NCBI GenBank assembly: GCA_038212445.1
Contig: JBBQUM010000035.1
Span: 13,588-77,587 of the forward strand
Reading direction: 5' to 3'
Source of the DNA: TMP-7 sp038212445
GTDB taxonomy: Bacteria; Acidobacteriota; Terriglobia; Bryobacterales; Bryobacteraceae
DNA: 64,000 bases
Shown here: positions 1 to 9,033 of the stretch, piece after piece
How positions within the stretch are numbered: the stretch's first letter is position 1
Layout of the letters: every line of letters begins with the position of its first letter
Position numbers and translations under genes: made by a program
Notes under the pieces: model-generated
Told to the model about the DNA's origin: nothing
Databases searched by the model: none
What the model saw: the letters and a program-made list of their open reading frames with translations, nothing else

Positions 1-326
1 GTTGGCGGCGCCGGCGATTGAGCTTCAACGCCTTGAGGTTGTCGATCCTTGGCTGCGTCGAGTGCCTGCACAAAGCGGAAGCGCAACTCGGTAAGCGAGT
101 TGCCAATCAAGCGCTGCTCCTCCAGACTCAGGTTGCCCCGTGTTTTAGTTTCGATCATCGACAGCAGATCGATCGTGTGCCGGGCCAGCCGGGTGTCGGG
201 TTCAGGACGATCTTTCTCTTCGCCGAAGTGCACTAGGCCTAGCTGCATTTCAGCCTGCACCCGAAGTGACATCACGAGGAATTCAAAACTTGGTTCTGGG
301 ATCCGCGGGGTTTCGTCTGCGCTCAT
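1..326 (-). CDS. DUF1844 family protein (3' end cut by window edge)
   Basis: The frame is open from an ATG at 326 down to the window edge, giving about 108 residues with no stop seen. The protein starts MSADETPRIPEPSFEFLVMS and continues with a helix containing QAEMQLGLVHFGE, the recognisable core of DUF1844, a small helical family of unknown function common in Acidobacteria. An AGGAGG lies only 1 nt before the ATG, an unusually short spacing, but the family pattern begins close to this Met, so I keep it. It lies 45 bp downstream of the GH20 gene on the same strand and may be co-transcribed. The tail rich in Pro and Ala before the edge suggests that the C-terminus is near. Family assignment is fairly confident; no function is claimed. 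Confidence 0.7.
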   Translation of the reverse strand, partial: MSADETPRIPEPSFEFLVMSLRVQAEMQLGLVHFGEEKDRPEPDTRLARHTIDLLSMIETKTRGNLSLEEQRLIGNSLTELRFRFVQALDAAKDRQPQGVEAQSPAPP

Positions 327-371
327 ACCTCCTACTATCGTAGAAGAAGCGAGACCGGTACGCCCGCCCGC

Positions 372-2291
372 TTACTGGGACTTCGAGAGCATATCAAGGC
401 CGGGAAGAATCGACAGCAGCAGTTCAGCTCTCGGTTTTCGCAATTCGGCAAGAGTTGCACGATCCATCGGCTTTCCATCGAGAACCGCCAAGCCGAGGGT
501 GGCCGCGCGATTGAGGTTGTCCGAGAGCGACTGGGTCTCAGCCAGCAATCCCGTCAGGACGGGGCGGTTGTCGCGCCACTGTTCGAGCATTCGCCGGACG
601 GTCTTCATGTCCTTGGCCTGGATTGCAAACTCGAATTCCTTAGCCTTGCGGCTTTCCGGACGGGCCGTATCGACTAGACGGTTGAGCGGGAAAGTCGAAG
701 TGTACTTGCGCCCTTTCTCGCGCTCATAGCCCTTCACGGGTTCGACAACTTCGGCCAGCGTGCGAATGGGCTCGAGCGGCGAGGCTCCAGCAAGGCGCTC
801 CAGCATGGAGTCGAAGCTCGAGCGGTGCGTGAGGCCGAGCACTGCGAGTTTCCGGCTCACCGGCTCAAGCCGGCGATACATTGAATTGACGTCACGCACG
901 TTGGCTGGAGACCAAAAGCGCTCGGCAATCGCCGCCGCCCGCGGCCAGATGCGCTGGTCAATGACTTCGGGTGTCATGTACTCGGTCCATACGCAGGCTT
1001 CCCCGCCGAGGATCAGCGCCTGCTGCTGAGGTGTGAGCGCGCCCAGTTTGGGATCGAAGGGATCCACCAGATAGTGCTGTCCCGCGGGTTGCATCAGATC
1101 GAGATAATAACCTGCTGACAACAACCCCGCGTAGCCCTGCCGGGCCGCGTCGACGAGCGACTTCTGACCCTGCCAGCTTTGAATCACGATGTCCTTTGGC
1201 AAATCCGGATCCAGAATTTCATCCCAGCCTTCCATGCGCTTTCCATACCTGGTAACCAGCGGCTGAATTCGCCTATTGAAATAACGCTGGAGTTCGTGAT
1301 TGTCCTTGAGATGATTGGCGCGCATGAAGGCTTGAATCGAGGGGCTGGCTTTCCATTGCTTGCCGGACACCTCGTCGCCGCCTATGTGGAAGTAAGCATC
1401 TGGAAACAGCGCCGCCATCTCGCCGATGAAGACGTCGAGCACCTGATACAGCTTCTCTTTCGACGGATCCATCGTGGGATCAAACACGCCAAAGCGCGGT
1501 TCAACTTCAAACGGACCAGGCGCGGATGCAAGCTCGGGCATCGCAGCGAGCCAAGCGGTTGTGTGACCGGGAATATCGAACTCGGGAACCACGCGAATAC
1601 CGCGGTCGCGGGCATAAGCAATCACCTGACGGATCTGGTCCTGCGTGTAGTACATGCCATCCGAGGCCTTTTGCTGCAACTGCGGAAAGCTCTTGCTCTC
1701 GACACGGAAACCTTGATCATCCGAGAGATGCCAGTGGAAGACGTTCAACTTCACAGCAGCCATGCCGTCAAGGTTTCGGAGCAAGACATCCACGGGCTGA
1801 AAATGCCGCGCCACATCGATATGAAGGCCACGCCAAGGGAAGCGCGGACGGTCATCGATGGCGACGGCACGAAGGGTCCACTTAGTCCCGGTTTGCTCGA
1901 TTAATTGGAGGAAGGTCTCGACGCCTCGCAATATGCCGAGCGGATTTGCCGCACTCAACACGGCACGTTGGGAAGTAATGTCTAGCTTGTAGCTTTCGTC
2001 CTCGCCCAATTTCTGGACTTCGGCGGAAGGACTGGCGCAATTAATGATGAGGGTCGCCGAACCGCCGGACAGGCGCATTCCAGTCTGCCGTGACACACGG
2101 TCCAGAATGCGCATTTTCAGCCGGTCAAGCCGCGGCTCCTGGTATCCCTTAAACTCGATATCGAACGATTGCGTAATCGTGAGGCTTCCGGACCCCGCGG
2201 CGTATTTGGCCGGCACAGGCATCCAGTTCCAATCGGCCGCCGTGAGTAAGCTGCAAGCGGCGAGCGCCAGCAGCGAAAGTTTGATCTTCAT
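372..2291 (-). CDS. Secreted beta-N-acetylhexosaminidase, GH20
   Basis: Predicted to release terminal N-acetylglucosamine or N-acetylgalactosamine from chitin oligomers, peptidoglycan fragments or glycans outside the cytoplasm. The 639-aa protein opens with a signal peptide (MKIKLSLLALAACSLLTAAD). A GH20b-like alpha/beta domain covers about residues 25-145. The catalytic TIM barrel follows, with WHLSDDQGFR near 187 and HIGGDEVSG near 302; Asp306-Glu307 are the expected catalytic pair of substrate-assisted GH20 catalysis. The roughly 150-residue helical C-terminal extension is less conserved. It sits 42 bp downstream of the ADOP permease gene on the same strand. Substrate specificity cannot be read from the sequence, but the family call is strong. 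Confidence 0.93.
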   Translation of the reverse strand: MKIKLSLLALAACSLLTAADWNWMPVPAKYAAGSGSLTITQSFDIEFKGYQEPRLDRLKMRILDRVSRQTGMRLSGGSATLIINCASPSAEVQKLGEDESYKLDITSQRAVLSAANPLGILRGVETFLQLIEQTGTKWTLRAVAIDDRPRFPWRGLHIDVARHFQPVDVLLRNLDGMAAVKLNVFHWHLSDDQGFRVESKSFPQLQQKASDGMYYTQDQIRQVIAYARDRGIRVVPEFDIPGHTTAWLAAMPELASAPGPFEVEPRFGVFDPTMDPSKEKLYQVLDVFIGEMAALFPDAYFHIGGDEVSGKQWKASPSIQAFMRANHLKDNHELQRYFNRRIQPLVTRYGKRMEGWDEILDPDLPKDIVIQSWQGQKSLVDAARQGYAGLLSAGYYLDLMQPAGQHYLVDPFDPKLGALTPQQQALILGGEACVWTEYMTPEVIDQRIWPRAAAIAERFWSPANVRDVNSMYRRLEPVSRKLAVLGLTHRSSFDSMLERLAGASPLEPIRTLAEVVEPVKGYEREKGRKYTSTFPLNRLVDTARPESRKAKEFEFAIQAKDMKTVRRMLEQWRDNRPVLTGLLAETQSLSDNLNRAATLGLAVLDGKPMDRATLAELRKPRAELLLSILPGLDMLSKSQ

Positions 2292-2333
2292 GTGTGTACA
2301 GGCCTATTGTATGCAGCGGCCTGCACCATCGCG

Positions 2334-5033
2334 CTATTCGTCGCGTAACGCCTTCATCGGATCCAGGCGCGCGGCGCGTACCGCGGGAATCAAGCTCGCG
2401 GGCAGCGCTACCAAGGCCAGCAACAACACCGACAGCAGGATGGTCGACGGATCGGTGGGACTGAGTCCGTAGAGCAGTTTCGAGATAGCCTGCGCGGCGG
2501 CAAGCGACAGCGCCGTTCCCACTAGCAGTCCTGCAAGCAGCAGTTTTCCGCATTCGCTACCGATCAGCGTCAGTACAGTGCGGCGGTTTGCGCCCAGAGC
2601 AATGCGGATACCGATCTCACCGCGCCGACGCGCCACAATGTAAGCCATCACTCCGTACAGTCCGATGGAAGCGAGCACAGCAGCAAGACAGCCGAAGAAG
2701 CCGGATAGCGTGGCCATGAGACGCTCGCGCAACAGCGAATCGGAAATCTGCGCATGGAGCGTGTAGAAGTTTAGTCCGATCGCGGGACTGATGGCACCCA
2801 TCTCGCTCTTGACCGAGGCAATCAGCGCGGGCGCCGCGAGCCGCGATTGGCTGACGACCTGGAGGCCTTCGCCCGGGTCCGGCATCTGTTCGATCGAAGT
2901 GAAGACGGTCGGGCTGAATGGATCGCTCAACCGCACATACTTCGCGTCCTTCGTCACGCCGATCAGTTCGTAAGTCGCTTCAGGCTCCCCTGGGCCGGTC
3001 TCGATGCGAATCTGTCGCCCCAAAGGGCTCACGCCGTTCAAGAACTTCTTGACGAACGATTCGTTAACGATGGCAACCCTCGGAGAACTCCGTGTGTCGC
3101 CTTCGTTGAAATCGCGGCCGACGAGAAGCGGAGTGGAGAGCGTCCGGAAATAGCCTGCTGTGACGCCGCTGAAGTTAGATAGGAACTTGCCGCTGGGATT
3201 TGAACCAGAGAATTCGAAGCGCTCGTTCCAACGGTCTCCGCTGATGGGGACGATGGAAGTTGCCGCAGCCGATTGTACGCCAGGGATGCCGCGCATCCGG
3301 TTGAGAATATCGCGCTGCATCGCGGGCCGCCGTTCGGGCGGATATTTCAGCCGCGAGAAGCTAATGTCGCTCACCAGAATGCCGCTCTCCTGAAATCCGG
3401 GATCGAGAGTCAGGAGTTTGTGCAGGCTGCGAACAAACAGCAGTGCGCCCACTAACAGCACCAGCGACAGTGCCACTTGCGCCACCACTAGAATGCGACG
3501 GATGCCGAACCGCTCGCGCGTGGATGTGAGCCCGCGTCCGGCGGCTTTCATTACGGCACCCGGATTCGTGCCGGTGGCGCGAATTGCCGGCATCAATCCG
3601 AACAGGAAGCAAGTCAGGAGTGCGAGCGCCGCTGTGAAGCCAAAAACTCGCCAGTCCGTGCCCAGATCCACGTACAAGGGAGTGTCGGTCGTACTGAGAA
3701 ACTGGACCAGATAGCGGCTGAGAAACTGAGCGAGCAGCGCTCCACAAACGGCACCAATGGATGCCAGCAACAGACTCTCGGCTAGCATTTGCCGGATCAG
3801 CCGGAGTCGGGAGGCGCCGATGGCCAAGCGGACGGCGAGTTCACGCTCACGGGCGCTGGCACGAGCGAGCATGAGATTTGCGAGGTTAGCGCACGCGATC
3901 ACAAGCACCAAGCCAGCGATCCCAAGCAGGATCATCAGAGGGTCCTGGTAATCGGCGCGCAAGTCGGAGACACCTGATCCTGCGGATTTTGCAATGAGTT
4001 TGTAGTTCAGGTAGTCCTTGGCCGATTCAGGCGTGTACACCGGTGGTAGCGTGGCTTCAAAGATGCCGGCGGACAGCGCTTGAACATTCGCCCGAGCCTC
4101 GGCGACACTGATGCCCGGCTTCAGGCGGCCCATCACGGCGAGCCACCAATGATGACGCTTCGGCGTGTGCGAGTTGTCGCCTTCAATGATGGGTTCGGCA
4201 CACACCGGAATCGCCACATCGAACGTCCGGCCCACTTCAACACCGTAAAAGCCTGCAGGAGCTACGCCGATAATTTCGAACGGCTTTTGTTGGAGATGAA
4301 TCTTGCGACCGATTGCCGACGCCTGACCGCCATACTCGCGCTGCCAGTAGGAATAGCCGAGCACCGCGCCGGGAGTTCCGCATCCAGGGCGATCGTCGGC
4401 GCTGGTGAAGAGCCGGCCCGCGGCCGGAACCGCACCGAGAGTGCCGAAGAAGTCGCCGCTGGTGTACAGTCCCTGGATGATCCGAAGCTCACCACCATCG
4501 GCTGTGTTGAAGCCACGAGCGGACCAGGCGAAGATACCGGCGAGCGCTTGCTGGCGGGTGCGAAGTTGCTCCCAGAGCGCATAGGTGAAATTCGAGTGCC
4601 GGCTGCTGAAGTTTCCGGTACAGCACTTCTGATTCGGACCGATCTGAATCTCTACAAGTTCCTGCGGTGCCGCAACCGGCAGCGTCCGTAGACGGACCGC
4701 ATCGAGAAGGTGGAAGATTGCGGTGTTGGCACCAATGCCCAATGCCAGGCAGAGTGTCGCAACCGTAAAGAATCCAGGCTCCAGGCGAACCAGACGGGCG
4801 GCATAGCGAAGATCCTGCGCAACGCTCTCCAAGAAGCCGATGGTGTTCATGCGATGCGTGTCCTCCTTCGCGGTAGTGAGATTCCCAAATTTGCGCCGGG
4901 CTGCCCAGGCGGCCTCGCGTGGATCCATCCCGCGGGCTATATTCTCATCGATCTCGTGCTCGAGATAGGCTTCTATCTCCAAGGCAAAATCGTCATTGCG
5001 ACGACCACGACGAAAGTAACGAAGCCAGCTCAT
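2334..5033 (-). CDS. ADOP family permease (MacB/FtsX-like), copy 1
   Basis: Acidobacterial duplicated orphan permease (TIGR03434 type), 899 aa. It has a cytoplasmic N-terminal helical segment (about 1-80), then TM1 around residues 85-110 (TLCLALGIGANTAIFHLLDA). A periplasmic MacB-type core follows, then an FtsX block of three TM helices around 365-480, a second periplasmic domain, and a final FtsX block around 765-890 containing LYGVMAYIVARRRGEIGIRI. Such proteins resemble ABC exporter permeases of the MacB/LolC type, but no ATPase gene is nearby, hence orphan. It begins 3 bp after the stop of the divergently placed PadR gene in the same transcript. The transported substrate is unknown. Confidence 0.92.
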   Translation of the reverse strand: MSWLRYFRRGRRNDDFALEIEAYLEHEIDENIARGMDPREAAWAARRKFGNLTTAKEDTHRMNTIGFLESVAQDLRYAARLVRLEPGFFTVATLCLALGIGANTAIFHLLDAVRLRTLPVAAPQELVEIQIGPNQKCCTGNFSSRHSNFTYALWEQLRTRQQALAGIFAWSARGFNTADGGELRIIQGLYTSGDFFGTLGAVPAAGRLFTSADDRPGCGTPGAVLGYSYWQREYGGQASAIGRKIHLQQKPFEIIGVAPAGFYGVEVGRTFDVAIPVCAEPIIEGDNSHTPKRHHWWLAVMGRLKPGISVAEARANVQALSAGIFEATLPPVYTPESAKDYLNYKLIAKSAGSGVSDLRADYQDPLMILLGIAGLVLVIACANLANLMLARASARERELAVRLAIGASRLRLIRQMLAESLLLASIGAVCGALLAQFLSRYLVQFLSTTDTPLYVDLGTDWRVFGFTAALALLTCFLFGLMPAIRATGTNPGAVMKAAGRGLTSTRERFGIRRILVVAQVALSLVLLVGALLFVRSLHKLLTLDPGFQESGILVSDISFSRLKYPPERRPAMQRDILNRMRGIPGVQSAAATSIVPISGDRWNERFEFSGSNPSGKFLSNFSGVTAGYFRTLSTPLLVGRDFNEGDTRSSPRVAIVNESFVKKFLNGVSPLGRQIRIETGPGEPEATYELIGVTKDAKYVRLSDPFSPTVFTSIEQMPDPGEGLQVVSQSRLAAPALIASVKSEMGAISPAIGLNFYTLHAQISDSLLRERLMATLSGFFGCLAAVLASIGLYGVMAYIVARRRGEIGIRIALGANRRTVLTLIGSECGKLLLAGLLVGTALSLAAAQAISKLLYGLSPTDPSTILLSVLLLALVALPASLIPAVRAARLDPMKALRDE

Positions 5034-5036
5034 CAG

Positions 5037-5390
5037 TTACTCCACCGCGGGTCCGAGAACACGGGCGATGGCGCCGACAATCTGATCCCACCGGCTGCGT
5101 TCTACCGCTAAATGCTTGCGTCCCGCCGGAGTAATCCGGTAATACTTCGCTTTCCGGTTATTCTCCGATGTCCCCCAAAAGGAGGCGATGAGGCCTCGCT
5201 CCTCAAGCCGGTGTAGTGCCGGGTAGAGTGAGCCGTGTTCTACCTGAAGGATGTCTTCTGAAGCGTGCTCGATGGCATAAGCGATGGTATGTCCATGGGC
5301 CGGCGCCAGCATAACGGACCGCAGGATGAGCATATCCAAGGTACCTTGCATCATGACGCCCCGGTCATTGCTCTCTTTGCGTCGCGTCAT
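5037..5390 (-). CDS. PadR family transcriptional regulator, copy 1
   Basis: A 117-aa winged-helix repressor of the acidobacterial PadR type (TIGR03433 style). Diagnostic stretches are MQGTLDMLILRSVMLAPAHG at the start of the fold, HGSLYPALHRLEERGLI for the recognition helix and wing entry, and AKYYRITPAGRKHL for the wing. The N-terminal MTRRKESNDRGVM is longer than in the sister copies, so Met13 or Met14 is an alternative start. Its stop lies 3 bp before the ADOP start, so the two are co-transcribed. By analogy with other PadR proteins it probably represses its own operon; no ligand can be inferred. Confidence 0.93.
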   Translation of the reverse strand: MTRRKESNDRGVMMQGTLDMLILRSVMLAPAHGHTIAYAIEHASEDILQVEHGSLYPALHRLEERGLIASFWGTSENNRKAKYYRITPAGRKHLAVERSRWDQIVGAIARVLGPAVE

Positions 5391-5412
5391 TTCCAGAATC
5401 TACCACAAGACA

Positions 5413-5432
5413 GTCTAGTGGAGTTAGTCAAG
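5413..5432 (-). promoter_or_regulatory. Candidate promoter/operator of padR-ADOP copy 1
   Basis: Read on the minus strand this is CTTGACTAACTCCACTAGAC. It contains a near-consensus -35 hexamer (TTGACT) followed by an AACTCCACTAG element. Similar CTTGACAACnTAG sequences lie before PadR copies 3 and 4. A good -10 at standard spacing is not obvious; TAGATT lies further downstream. I therefore call it a conserved regulatory element rather than a fully defined promoter. Confidence 0.4.
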
Positions 5433-5482
5433 TGCGTTTGACGGCGAAATCCCGGAGCGGTTAGTAAGATTTTTACTTTTCT

Positions 5483-5542
5483 GAATACCTTGACCTTCGA
5501 CCTATCCACGAGTATTCTAAGCGGTAGAAGGTTGAGGTATCC
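5483..5542 (+). promoter_or_regulatory. Promoter of padR-ADOP copy 2 flanked by an inverted repeat
   Basis: A sigma70-type promoter is visible: TTGACC at 5490-5495, a 17-nt spacer, and TATTCT at 5513-5518. Two 16-nt arms in inverted orientation flank it, at 5483-5498 and 5527-5542, matching at 13 of 16 positions. The left arm overlaps the -35 and the right arm runs up to the ATG of the PadR gene. This fits autorepression by a dimeric PadR protein, or a hairpin that includes the ribosome binding region. The geometry is seen; the operator role is inferred. Confidence 0.5.
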
Positions 5543-5884
5543 ATGCCGTCTCCCCGATTCCCGATTCCCCAAGGCACTCTCGATATGCTGATCCTCCAGA
5601 TTCTCTCGCTGGAACCAGCACATGGTTACGGCGTCGCGCAACGGCTGGAACAGGTGTCACAGTCAGTGGTTCAAGTGAACCAGGGCTCACTGTATCCAGC
5701 ACTGCACCGGCTGGAACAAAAGAACTGGCTGCGGGCTGAGTGGAAGCAATCGGAAACCGGGCGGGAGGCGAAGTTCTACTCACTGACGGCGAGCGGCCGG
5801 AAGCAACTCGCCGAGGAGAGAAATAGTTGGGCGCGCCTGGCGGGAGCGGTCCAACTGATTTTCGATGAGGGTGGCAAGTCATGA
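5543..5884 (+). CDS. PadR family transcriptional regulator, copy 2
   Basis: A 113-aa winged-helix regulator beginning MPSPRFPIPQGTLDMLIL, with QGSLYPALHRLEQKNWL as the DNA-contacting region and AKFYSLTASGRKQLAEE as the wing and C-terminal helix. Its TGA overlaps the ATG of the ADOP gene (ATGA, 5881-5884), a classic sign of translational coupling. It is transcribed divergently from PadR copy 1, with about 150 bp between the two starts holding both control regions. It probably represses its own permease operon. Confidence 0.93.
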   Translation: MPSPRFPIPQGTLDMLILQILSLEPAHGYGVAQRLEQVSQSVVQVNQGSLYPALHRLEQKNWLRAEWKQSETGREAKFYSLTASGRKQLAEERNSWARLAGAVQLIFDEGGKS

Positions 5885-8586
5885 GATGGCTATTGAACTG
5901 GCTCCGTCGACGGAGCATGGAACGGGACCTCGATCGCGAGTTGAGCTATCACACCGACCGCCGGGTGAGTGACCTGATGGCCGCCGGTTTCTCCCAGCAA
6001 GATGCCCGGCGGCAAGCGAGACTCGAACTCGGCGGGTGGATGCAGGTTCAGGAGGAAGTCCGCGACGTTTGGCTCACGCGCTGGCTGCGCGATTTCATTT
6101 ACGATCTTCGCTTCTCGTTGCGGTCGTTCCTCCGCAGTCCGTCGTTCACCATTACGGCGGTGCTTTCACTCGCCGTCGGCATTGGCGCGACCACGGCGAT
6201 CTACTCGCTGGTGAATCAAGTGCTGCTCAGCGAGCTTCCGGTCCGCCATCCTGATCGTCTGGTACTGGTGGACTGGAAGGGTGATCAGGCGGCGAACGGG
6301 TTTGGTAGCTACAACCTGATGTCCTATCCGATCTGCCGCGATCTACAACTACAGGACCGGTTTTTCGACGGCGTCCTTTGCCGTGCCGCGACTACCGTGA
6401 ATCTCGCTATCGGTGAAGAACCGAAGCCCGTCGGCGCGGAACTGATCTCGGGCAGTTATTTCTCCGTGCTGGGAGTGAGCCCTGCACTCGGACGTTTGGT
6501 GGATGCTGCTGATGACGAGAGGCCAGGTGCGGGACCGGTGGTGGTGCTGGCTTACGATTTTTGGGAGGCACAACTCGGCGGCGCGGCGGACGTAGTAGGC
6601 CGGAAAGTCTTGATCAACCAGAGTCCGATGACCATCATCGGCGTCGCCGCCCGCGGATTTCGGGGAATTGACGTTGGCCAGGTTCCATCGATATGGATTC
6701 CCGCTTCCATGTCAGCGCAGGCCAACCCCGGCTTCAAAGATCAATTGGATCGCCGGACGCGCTGGATGCAGATTTTGGCGAGCTTGAGACCCGGTATGAC
6801 GCTGACACAGGCTCAGGCAGGACTGCAGCCATGGTTCAAGGGAATGTTGGATGAGGACACGCGGCGGCCGGAGTTTCCGCGAATCACCGCCGAGCGGCGT
6901 CAGCAATTTCTCTCCTCGTCGTTGACGCTCACTCCAGCGCCGCAAGGCCATTCCGTCTTGCAACGCAGCAGGACTTCGCAACCGCTGTGGGTGTTGTTCG
7001 CGGCAACTGGCGTCCTTCTGGGCCTCGCCTGCCTGAACGTGGCCGGGTTATTCCTGGCGCGCGGTTCCGCTCGGGAGCGGGAGTTCAGCACTCGATTGGC
7101 CCTGGGTGCTTCGCGCGGGCGCATCAGCCGGCAAACCCTCACCGACGCCACACTGCTGTCCGTTACCGGTGGCCTGGTCGGCATTGCGCTGGCGCCGCTT
7201 GTGATCAAGACTCTGATCGCATTTCTGCCTCGCGACACCGCCGCGAACGCTCTTACCGCATCGATCGATCTCCGCTTGCTGCTTTTCACTTTTCCGGTGA
7301 GCGCGGCGGCGGGAGTCGTAAGCGGCTTGGCGCCGGCTATTCGCACAAGTCGCGGCTCGCTGATCTCTCCATTGCGTGAGCGGGCCGGAGCTACGCTGCG
7401 CGGCGCGCGTCTCAGAAAAGCGATAGTGACCTTGCAGATCGCATTCACTCTGGTCCTTGTCATCGGCGCCGCTCTGTTTGCGAGAACCCTGGCGGGTCTC
7501 ATAGCAAAGGGACCAGGGTTTGCCACCTCGAGCCTGGTGGAGTTCAGCATCGACCCGCGTCGAAACGGATATTCGCCGGTCGAAGCGAGCCGGCTGGTCA
7601 GGCGGATCGACAGTGAAATTCGCGCTACACCAGGCATTGACGCGTCTGCCCTGATGCGCTTCCAGTTGTTGACTGGCGGGAGTTGGAATAACCCTTTGAC
7701 TATTCAGGCCGACAAACGCATCACGACCGACCGCGATGTACACCTCAACTCCGTTAGTCCCGGCTTTTTTTCAACGCTCGGAATCGGACTCGTTGCAGGC
7801 AGAGACTTCACCGAACGGGACTCACGCCCGGTAGGGGAGTCAGGAAGGCGCTCCGCAATTGTCAACGAGGCTTTCGCGAGCCGTTACCTGGCGGGCCGCA
7901 ATCCGATTGGCTTGCGCATCGGAGAAGGATCCGGACCCGATGTTACAGCGGATATCGAGGTGGTTGGCGTCGTTAAGGACATTAGCTATCGCGGGATCCG
8001 CGAAGAGTCGGAACAAGCCTACTTTCCAATATTTGAAGGCGGCGATTCAGGCGGCAGCTTCTACGTGAAGAGCCGTGGGAATCCGGAAAGCACTTTTCGA
8101 TTGATTCGCGAGATCGTTCGGAAGGCCGATCCGGCGATGCCGGTGAATGCACTGCGGACGGTGGACGATCAGGTTAACCGGTCGCTGAACACCGAGAGAA
8201 TGCTGGCGACGTTGTCCGGTGGCTTCAGCACCTTGGCGCTGTTACTCTCGCTTGTCGGCCTGTACGGTGTCATGTCGTTTGTGGTGACGCAGCGGACGCG
8301 CGAAATCGGTGTCCGACTGGCATTGGGCGCCACCACAGGTTCGGCGATCTGGTTAGTCCTGCGCGACGCCATCATGATGATTGCGGCGGGCGCGGCCATC
8401 GGGTTGCCCTGTGCCGGCGCGCTCGGGCGGTTAGTCGAGTCTCAATTATTCGGCGTGACGCCAACCGATCCATTGACCATCGCCGCCGCGACTCTGCTAT
8501 TGACGGTGGCGGCTCTGGGCGCCGCGCTCATTCCGGCCTACCGCGCCTCCTCGGTGAATCCGGTTGACGCTTTGCGATTCGACTAG
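5881..8586 (+). CDS. ADOP family permease, copy 2
   Basis: A 901-aa acidobacterial duplicated orphan permease. The N-terminal cytoplasmic helices contain RDLDRELSYHTDRRV, followed by TM1 near residue 95 (SLAVGIGATTAIYSLVNQVL). The first periplasmic MacB-like domain runs to about 370. The middle FtsX block includes ACLNVAGLFLARGSAREREF; the second periplasmic domain spans about 500-760; and the last FtsX block includes LYGVMSFVVTQRTREIGVRL. It ends with the family signature NPVDALRFD. It is translated by ATGA overlap from the preceding PadR gene. No cognate ATPase is present in the window, so the energy source and cargo are unknown. Confidence 0.92.
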   Translation: MRWLLNWLRRRSMERDLDRELSYHTDRRVSDLMAAGFSQQDARRQARLELGGWMQVQEEVRDVWLTRWLRDFIYDLRFSLRSFLRSPSFTITAVLSLAVGIGATTAIYSLVNQVLLSELPVRHPDRLVLVDWKGDQAANGFGSYNLMSYPICRDLQLQDRFFDGVLCRAATTVNLAIGEEPKPVGAELISGSYFSVLGVSPALGRLVDAADDERPGAGPVVVLAYDFWEAQLGGAADVVGRKVLINQSPMTIIGVAARGFRGIDVGQVPSIWIPASMSAQANPGFKDQLDRRTRWMQILASLRPGMTLTQAQAGLQPWFKGMLDEDTRRPEFPRITAERRQQFLSSSLTLTPAPQGHSVLQRSRTSQPLWVLFAATGVLLGLACLNVAGLFLARGSAREREFSTRLALGASRGRISRQTLTDATLLSVTGGLVGIALAPLVIKTLIAFLPRDTAANALTASIDLRLLLFTFPVSAAAGVVSGLAPAIRTSRGSLISPLRERAGATLRGARLRKAIVTLQIAFTLVLVIGAALFARTLAGLIAKGPGFATSSLVEFSIDPRRNGYSPVEASRLVRRIDSEIRATPGIDASALMRFQLLTGGSWNNPLTIQADKRITTDRDVHLNSVSPGFFSTLGIGLVAGRDFTERDSRPVGESGRRSAIVNEAFASRYLAGRNPIGLRIGEGSGPDVTADIEVVGVVKDISYRGIREESEQAYFPIFEGGDSGGSFYVKSRGNPESTFRLIREIVRKADPAMPVNALRTVDDQVNRSLNTERMLATLSGGFSTLALLLSLVGLYGVMSFVVTQRTREIGVRLALGATTGSAIWLVLRDAIMMIAAGAAIGLPCAGALGRLVESQLFGVTPTDPLTIAAATLLLTVAALGAALIPAYRASSVNPVDALRFD

Positions 8587-8616
8587 ACGCCAATCGCGGC
8601 GGTATGTCGAAACTTC

Positions 8617-8622
8617 TTGACA
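8617..8622 (+). promoter_or_regulatory. -35 element upstream of padR copy 3
   Basis: A perfect TTGACA hexamer in the context CTTGACAACGTAG, which resembles CTTGACAACCTAG before PadR copy 4. The -10 region is weak at a spacing of 17-18 nt (TTTCAT). The transcription start would fall near the palindrome at 8646-8668. Confidence 0.45.
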
Positions 8623-8645
8623 ACGTAGGCCGCTCATGGTTTCAT

Positions 8646-8668
8646 CAGATCACTACCCTAGCGATCTG
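8646..8668 (+). promoter_or_regulatory. Palindromic operator candidate before padR copy 3
   Basis: Two 10-nt arms, CAGATCACTA (8646-8655) and TAGCGATCTG (8659-8668), are reverse complements except for one position and are separated by CCC. The site ends 5 nt before the ATG of the PadR gene. A protein bound here would cover the transcription start and ribosome-binding region. PadR autoregulation is known for the family; binding to this site is inferred. Confidence 0.45.
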
Positions 8669-8673
8669 AGTAT

Positions 8674-9003
8674 ATGGCGAATTCGAACTCGGCGCAAACC
8701 GCCCTCGACATGTTGATTCTCACCATCCTTAGCCGGCGAGGTGCTTCGCATGGCTATGGAATTGCCAACGCCATCCAGGAGGTTTCTGAGGAGGCCCTCC
8801 GGGTGGAGGAAGGGTCACTGTATCCCGCGCTCCACCGTATGGAGGAAGCTAGTTGGATCACGGCGGAGTGGGCCGTTACCGAGAATAAGCGGCGCGCGCG
8901 AATGTACCGGATCAACCGTGCAGGAACAAAGCAGCTGGAGGCTGAGAAAGAGAAATGGAGTACGTTTTCGGCGGGTGTGGCCCGCGTGCTTCGCATGGCG
9001 TAG
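8674..9003 (+). CDS. PadR family transcriptional regulator, copy 3
   Basis: A 109-aa winged-helix protein beginning MANSNSAQTALDMLILTILS, with EEGSLYPALHRMEEASWI as the recognition and wing region and ARMYRINRAGTKQLEAE near the end. It is followed after 30 bp by its ADOP partner. No strong Shine-Dalgarno is visible; the palindrome at 8646-8668 occupies that place. Probably a local repressor of the permease gene. Confidence 0.92.
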   Translation: MANSNSAQTALDMLILTILSRRGASHGYGIANAIQEVSEEALRVEEGSLYPALHRMEEASWITAEWAVTENKRRARMYRINRAGTKQLEAEKEKWSTFSAGVARVLRMA

Positions 9004-9033
9004 CGGGGCCGAACGGGGGACTGAGGAGATAGC

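Noticed and set aside
1179..1904. Long plus-strand open frame (241 codons) inside the GH20 gene
   Set aside because: It is antisense to a gene with intact catalytic motifs and its own protein has low-complexity, histidine-rich sequence without family features.
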